64,000 bases of DNA from NCBI GenBank assembly GCA_013178045.1, contig JABLXP010000001.1:271511-335510 (forward strand), written 5' to 3'. The notes beneath the pieces are model-generated. The model was not told the DNA's origin, searched no databases, and saw only the letters and a list, made by a program, of their open reading frames with translations. A program made the translations under genes and the position numbers. Origin of the DNA: Bacillota bacterium. Lineage in GTDB: Bacteria > Bacillota > Ch66. Below are positions 60,250 to 64,000 of this stretch, piece after piece; the stretch's first letter is position 1; the number at the start of each line of letters is the position of its first letter.

Positions 60250-62115
60250 GTGGAAGCTACGGAAAAAGAGAAAGATTTGAGCCTTATAATTACTGCTACG
60301 GCTGTCGGTATGTCATTATTTATCGTCATTACAACCCTTGCTTTTCCGCTTACGGCGATGATTCAGCGGGCGGTTATTCTGGCGATGAGTTTCTTGATCA
60401 TTTTCTTGCAGAATCCGCTACTGAAGAAAAGAGGCAAGGCTGCCTGGTACGATTATCTCTGGGCTTTGTTGTCCTTGGTTGTTGGCCTTTACGTTGTGTT
60501 TAATTTTAAAAGCGTAGTAGGTCGGATGGGTTCGCCCAATACGATTGATTTGCTCTTGGGTGGCCTGTGCATCATCATGGTTCTTGATGCGACTCGTCGA
60601 GCCATTGGTTGGCCTTTGCCGATCGCGACTAGTCTGTTTTTGTTGTATACATACTTTGGAGATCTAATCCCGGGAAAATTTGGCCATCGCGGTTATGACC
60701 TTGAGCGGATCATTAATCAGATGTACATGACTACGGAAGGAATATTTGGTGTTCCCCTCGGTGTAGTAGTGACCATTGTTTTCCTCTTTATCCTGTTTGG
60801 TTCTTTTTTGGAGAAAAGTGGGGGAGGAAATTTCTTCATTAATTTTGCCATTGCGGTGGCGGGCCGAGCAAAGGGTGGGCCGGCGAAGATCGCGGTTATC
60901 GGGAGTGGCCTGATGGGCATGATTTCGGGCAGTAGTATCGCCAACGTGGCGACAGTCGGCACCCTGACTATTCCCTTAATGAAGCGTGTCGGTTACCGGC
61001 CGGAGTTCGCGGCGGCGGTGGAAGCGGCCGCGTCAACGGGCGGACAAATCATGCCGCCGGTCATGGGGGCGGGAGCTTTTATCATGGCCGAATTTACCCA
61101 AACCCCCTATCTGGCGATCATTATCGCGGCGGCGATTCCGGCGATCTTATATTATTTCAGTTTGTACATGAATGTTCACTATGAGGCTTGCCGAACCGGT
61201 ATGGAAGGTTTACCTGACGAAGAGTGCCCCAAGGTTCGAGATGTAATGCGGGACGGTTGGGTGTATATTGTTCCTTTGGTATCGTTGATGGCGATTTTGA
61301 TCATGGGATACAGCCCGGCCCGGGCTGCTTTTATCGGGATCGCGTTGCTGATCGTTGCGAGTATGTTCAGGGTGGCTACCCGCATGAAGCCTAAAGATAT
61401 CTGGGACGCTTTGCGTGATGCTGGCCTGGGAGTGTGTTCAATCGCGGCCGCTTGCGCCTGTGCGGGAATGATCGTCGGATCAGTCAGTATGACTGGCTTG
61501 GGCATCAAGTTTTCCAACCTGATCGGGTCAATGGCGGGTGGCAAAGAAATCCTGGCCCTGATCTTGACGGCCATCGCTGGGCTAATCTTAGGAATGGCTT
61601 TACCGACCACGGCCAATTACATTGTCCAGGCGTCGGTGGCGGCGCCGGCTCTGGTGGCCCTGGGAGTTCCGATGCTGACCGCCCACTTGTTTGTCTTTTA
61701 CTTCGGAGTGTTTGCTGACATTACACCGCCAGTAGCCCTGGCGGCTTACACGGCCGCCGGCATCGCCAAGGCTGACCCGATGCGGGCCGGGGGGATCGCT
61801 TCGAAGAACGTTATGGTGGCTTATCTGATCCCCTTCCTGTTCGTGTATTTCCCGGCTCTCATGGCTAAAGCGCCGGCTCTGGATATCGTGATGACAACCC
61901 TGGCTGCTTTGCTGGGGGTGGTGGCCTTGAGCGCGGCCTGGTCAAACTACTTCCAACGTCCGTGTAATATTCTGGAACGGTTGCTATTAGTGGTCAGCGC
62001 GGTGATGTTGATTTATCCCGAGTACAAGACCAGTTTGATCGGGCTGGCTTTGTTAACCGCGATTTATTTGTGGCAGCGGAAAAGTAGTAAAAATAGTGTC
62101 GTCAGGGGAGCTTAA
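60250..62115 (+). CDS. TRAP transporter fused permease (4TM/12TM, TAXI-associated)
   Basis: 621 residues, strongly hydrophobic with about 16-18 membrane segments. The small (DctQ-like) part is at the N-terminus and the large (DctM-like) part follows, with motifs SGSSIANVATVGTLTIPLM, AAASTGGQIMPPVMGAGAF, GMALPTTANYIVQA and FGVFADITPPVALAAYTAAG. Fused permeases of this type work with TAXI binding proteins, and one is encoded next. GTG start after AGGAGG. It imports an organic anion using an ion gradient; substrate unknown. Confidence 0.94.
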   Translation: MEATEKEKDLSLIITATAVGMSLFIVITTLAFPLTAMIQRAVILAMSFLIIFLQNPLLKKRGKAAWYDYLWALLSLVVGLYVVFNFKSVVGRMGSPNTIDLLLGGLCIIMVLDATRRAIGWPLPIATSLFLLYTYFGDLIPGKFGHRGYDLERIINQMYMTTEGIFGVPLGVVVTIVFLFILFGSFLEKSGGGNFFINFAIAVAGRAKGGPAKIAVIGSGLMGMISGSSIANVATVGTLTIPLMKRVGYRPEFAAAVEAAASTGGQIMPPVMGAGAFIMAEFTQTPYLAIIIAAAIPAILYYFSLYMNVHYEACRTGMEGLPDEECPKVRDVMRDGWVYIVPLVSLMAILIMGYSPARAAFIGIALLIVASMFRVATRMKPKDIWDALRDAGLGVCSIAAACACAGMIVGSVSMTGLGIKFSNLIGSMAGGKEILALILTAIAGLILGMALPTTANYIVQASVAAPALVALGVPMLTAHLFVFYFGVFADITPPVALAAYTAAGIAKADPMRAGGIASKNVMVAYLIPFLFVYFPALMAKAPALDIVMTTLAALLGVVALSAAWSNYFQRPCNILERLLLVVSAVMLIYPEYKTSLIGLALLTAIYLWQRKSSKNSVVRGA

Positions 62116-62273
62116 ATACCAGATGTGAGGCCAGAGGCCATTATTAGCCTATAGATTAAAGATTTGAATCTGCTTAAACAAAAAGGAGGTGGCTATAGCG
62201 GCAGGTAGGGCAAGTGTAGCCGGGATAGACATGGCCAGGCCTATGAAATAGCACAATAAACAAGGAGGTTATA

Positions 62274-63269
62274 ATGGTGAAAAGATTTGGTAAACTGACC
62301 AGTGTTGTTTTGGTTGTCGTTATGCTCTTTAGCATTGCCTTAGTTGCAGGTTGTGGCGGTAAAGATCAGGCGGCTGCGCCAAAAACGAAGAACATCTCCA
62401 TTTCTACTGGCGCAACCAGTGGGACGTATTATCCGTTGGGTACAGCAATTGCCAGTGTTTGGACCAACGCCGGGATTGGCTTGAATGTAACCGCTGAATC
62501 TACCGGTGGATCCGTGGAAAATGCCCGTCTGCTTGGGAAAAAGCAAACAGAAGTTGGTTTTGTTGAATCACTGGTGGCTGACTATGCATTAAACGGGAAG
62601 GAATGGTTTAAAGACCAAAAAATTGACAACATTCGCGGGCTTGTTTCGCTTTACCCCAATACGATTCAGAAAGTAGTCAAGACCAAATCGGGGATCAAAT
62701 CTTACGCCGACCTGAAGGGTAAAAAAGTAGCCGTTGGCGTACAGGGTGGTTCAACGCCGTTCAATGTCCAGGCTGTCTTGGAAGCTTATGGCTTAACAAT
62801 GAACGATATTAAGCCGCAGTACCTGGCCTTTGGACCGGCGATGGAACTCTTGAAGGATGATCAGGTCGACGCGGTGGTTGTGGACGCGGGTTACCCGAAC
62901 TCGACCATTATTGACGTGAGTACCCAGCATCAAGTCAAAATCTTGTCCATTGATCCTGATAAGGTCAAAAAGATTAAGGAGAAGTACCCATTCTTCTCTG
63001 ATGTGGTAGTTATTCCAAAGGGTACCTACAAGGGTATTGATGAGGATATCACCACTACCGGTTCGCTGGCGACCCTCTGTGTGCGGGCTGACCTACCTGA
63101 AGATATGGTCTACAAGATGACCAAGACCCTGTTTGAGAAAAAAGATGACATAGCCAAAGTCCACGAAAAAGGAAAGAGTATTAATCTGAAAACTGCTGTT
63201 AATGGAATTTCCATCCCGTTACACCCAGGGGCGGAGAAATACTATAAAGAACAGGGTATTTTGAAGTAA
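62274..63269 (+). CDS. TAXI-family TRAP transporter solute-binding lipoprotein
   Basis: 331 residues. Lipoprotein signal with lipobox LVAGC (Cys 27), so it is anchored outside the membrane. The mature protein begins with KNISISTGATSGTYYPLGTA, the typical TAXI opening, and continues with SVENARLLGKKQTEVGFVES and KGKKVAVGVQGGSTPFNVQA. It delivers the substrate to the fused permease. Strong AAGGAGGT site; the 158-bp gap from the permease is empty apart from a second AAAGGAGG at about 62182. The permease-first order is opposite to many TAXI operons. Confidence 0.94.
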   Translation: MVKRFGKLTSVVLVVVMLFSIALVAGCGGKDQAAAPKTKNISISTGATSGTYYPLGTAIASVWTNAGIGLNVTAESTGGSVENARLLGKKQTEVGFVESLVADYALNGKEWFKDQKIDNIRGLVSLYPNTIQKVVKTKSGIKSYADLKGKKVAVGVQGGSTPFNVQAVLEAYGLTMNDIKPQYLAFGPAMELLKDDQVDAVVVDAGYPNSTIIDVSTQHQVKILSIDPDKVKKIKEKYPFFSDVVVIPKGTYKGIDEDITTTGSLATLCVRADLPEDMVYKMTKTLFEKKDDIAKVHEKGKSINLKTAVNGISIPLHPGAEKYYKEQGILK

Positions 63270-63292
63270 CATATTGTCAAAGTAACAAAGCC

Positions 63293-63324
63293 GGCTGGTG
63301 GATATGCACCAGCCTTATACTTTT
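63293..63324 (+). terminator. Terminator after the TAXI gene
   Basis: Perfect 8-bp stem GGCTGGTG (63293-63300) / CACCAGCC (63307-63314), loop GATATG, then TTATACTTTTATT. The rest of the gap up to 63612 shows no feature I recognise. Confidence 0.85.
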
Positions 63325-63627
63325 ATTACTGGCATTACTTCCTCACTTGCCGGTCTCCATTTTGAAGAAGCTTTTTCCTACGTCTCTTTTTTATTTACCG
63401 TTGCCTTGATAAGTCTCAGCCGCTACAGCCGTCCCGATCACCCCAGCCGCGTTTGGTCCCATGGGGTGTATGAGAATCCAATTGTGTTCACCCGGATAAT
63501 TGGTGCGATTCGGCACCAAGAAGGATTATATCGGGCAGGAATTGCTTGATTTATGGCGAACCAGAACGGAGTAGGATTTGGATGTTTTGTTTGAGGGAGA
63601 ATGATTCCGAGTGGAGGAGGATGCCAA

Positions 63628-64000
63628 GTGGGAAAGACTCGCAAAAGAAAATCAATTGTTTACGAAAAAGTAGTTTTGCCGGCAATCCTGGCTTCTTTGC
63701 CCGACGGAGTGGTAGTGGTTGACGAAGCGGGAATGATTATCGAGATAAATGCGGCAGCTGAGACGCTGTTGCAGATCAGCGGAAAAGAAAATAAGGGCAA
63801 AGAACTGGGGCAATGTGTGCCCAACTTGAAACTTAAGGAGATCCTACAATCACAAAAACCCAGGGAAAACATAAAATTATGCAAAGTAATTGCTTATGTC
63901 AAGTCGAGTGCAAAAATAATTGAAAAAGCTCAATTCATGATAGAAATACTATCCATAATCCTTCAAGATGAAAGTGATGCTGAAGCATCCATCATATTGA
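63628..64000 (+). CDS. PAS-domain regulator, N-terminal part (runs off window)
   Basis: The GTG at 63628 has GGAGGAGG 7 bp upstream, and the frame is open to the right edge (124 codons). After a basic start (GKTRKRKSIVYEK) comes a PAS domain: LPAILASLPDGVVVVDEAGM, IEINAAAETLLQISGKENKG. Further domains are cut off, so it may be a sigma-54-dependent activator or a sensor kinase. Position beside a sigma-54-driven transporter favours an activator of the RocR type; this is inference. Confidence 0.75.
   Translation, partial: MGKTRKRKSIVYEKVVLPAILASLPDGVVVVDEAGMIIEINAAAETLLQISGKENKGKELGQCVPNLKLKEILQSQKPRENIKLCKVIAYVKSSAKIIEKAQFMIEILSIILQDESDAEASIIL

Noticed and set aside
60231..60503. 90-codon ORF overlapping the TRAP permease start
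   Set aside because: It is a frame-shifted shadow of the permease; the permease start has the better ribosome site and a clear membrane protein product.
62185..62250. Possible 20-codon ORF with AAAGGAGG between TRAP permease and TAXI gene
   Set aside because: The only start (GTG) overlaps the Shine-Dalgarno sequence itself, so initiation is unlikely.
63298..63549. 83-codon ORF after the TAXI gene
   Set aside because: Its start lies inside a terminator hairpin, it has no ribosome site and no recognisable domain.

Overview
The window reads as a chromosomal segment of an anaerobic Firmicute of the Clostridia type (Moorella/Desulfotomaculum-like gene content; the genus is not resolvable from sequence alone). 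All recognised genes lie on the + strand with short spacing and strong Shine-Dalgarno sites. The clostridial reading rests on a tungsten/molybdenum aldehyde oxidoreductase, a short HisG with HisZ, a PurS/PurQ/PurL synthase, GatCAB, a CBS-domain family II pyrophosphatase, a CIRCE-controlled groESL, an indolepyruvate:ferredoxin oxidoreductase and a TAXI-type TRAP transporter. No tRNA, rRNA, CRISPR array, phage or insertion sequence was recognised.

Layout. 1-3.7 kb: the 3' part of a PDZ/DUF512-like protein, a four-cluster ferredoxin, an AOR-family oxidoreductase and 5-formyl-THF cyclo-ligase. 3.7-9.7 kb: a Moco/Tuco-type riboswitch with terminator, then a small CxxxC protein, moeA, a moeA-PBP fusion, moaA, moaC, a MOSC protein and mogA/moaB, which make the pterin cofactor the AOR needs. 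9.9-12 kb: groES-groEL behind a sigma-A promoter and a perfect CIRCE. 12.2-15.8 kb: a YdcZ-like membrane protein, a membrane-anchored hypothetical, hpt and guaA. 15.8-28.2 kb: the purine operon purE-B-C-S-Q-L-F-M-N-H-D (no purK) behind what looks like a tandem purine-type plus PRPP (ykkC-family) riboswitch and terminator, followed by an HD-domain protein. 29.1-36 kb: yerC-hisZ-G-D-B-H-A-F-IE with an internal hisG promoter and operator-like palindrome. 36.2-46.5 kb: pcrA, CBS-pyrophosphatase, ligA, a DedA-PAP2 fusion and gatCAB. 47-51 kb: a four-gene 2-oxoacid cassette (NifV/Re-citrate-synthase-like, LeuC/LeuD-like, isocitrate-type dehydrogenase). 51-54.8 kb: iorA-iorB-paaK behind a leader with eight (G/U)AG triplets and a terminator, the architecture of a TRAP (MtrB) tryptophan attenuator. 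55-59.8 kb: two stand-alone starch-binding-like modules, a GT4 glycogen-synthase-like enzyme and a nucleotidyltransferase-hexapeptide-PMM-like fusion. 59.8-64 kb: a sigma-54 promoter with an upstream palindrome, a fused TRAP permease, a TAXI binding lipoprotein and the start of a PAS-domain protein.

How it fits together: the segment combines housekeeping biosynthesis (purines, histidine, Gln-tRNA amidation) with anaerobic acid/aldehyde metabolism. The most notable signals are regulatory RNAs and promoters: (i) the putative TRAP attenuator ahead of iorAB-paaK, which suggests that this operon makes aromatic amino acids from aryl acids; (ii) a tandem purine/PRPP riboswitch whose first aptamer appears to have a non-canonical ligand pocket; (iii) a sigma-54/enhancer/PAS-regulator circuit around the TAXI-TRAP uptake system; (iv) an unrecognised leader ahead of the citrate/2-oxoglutarate-type cassette.
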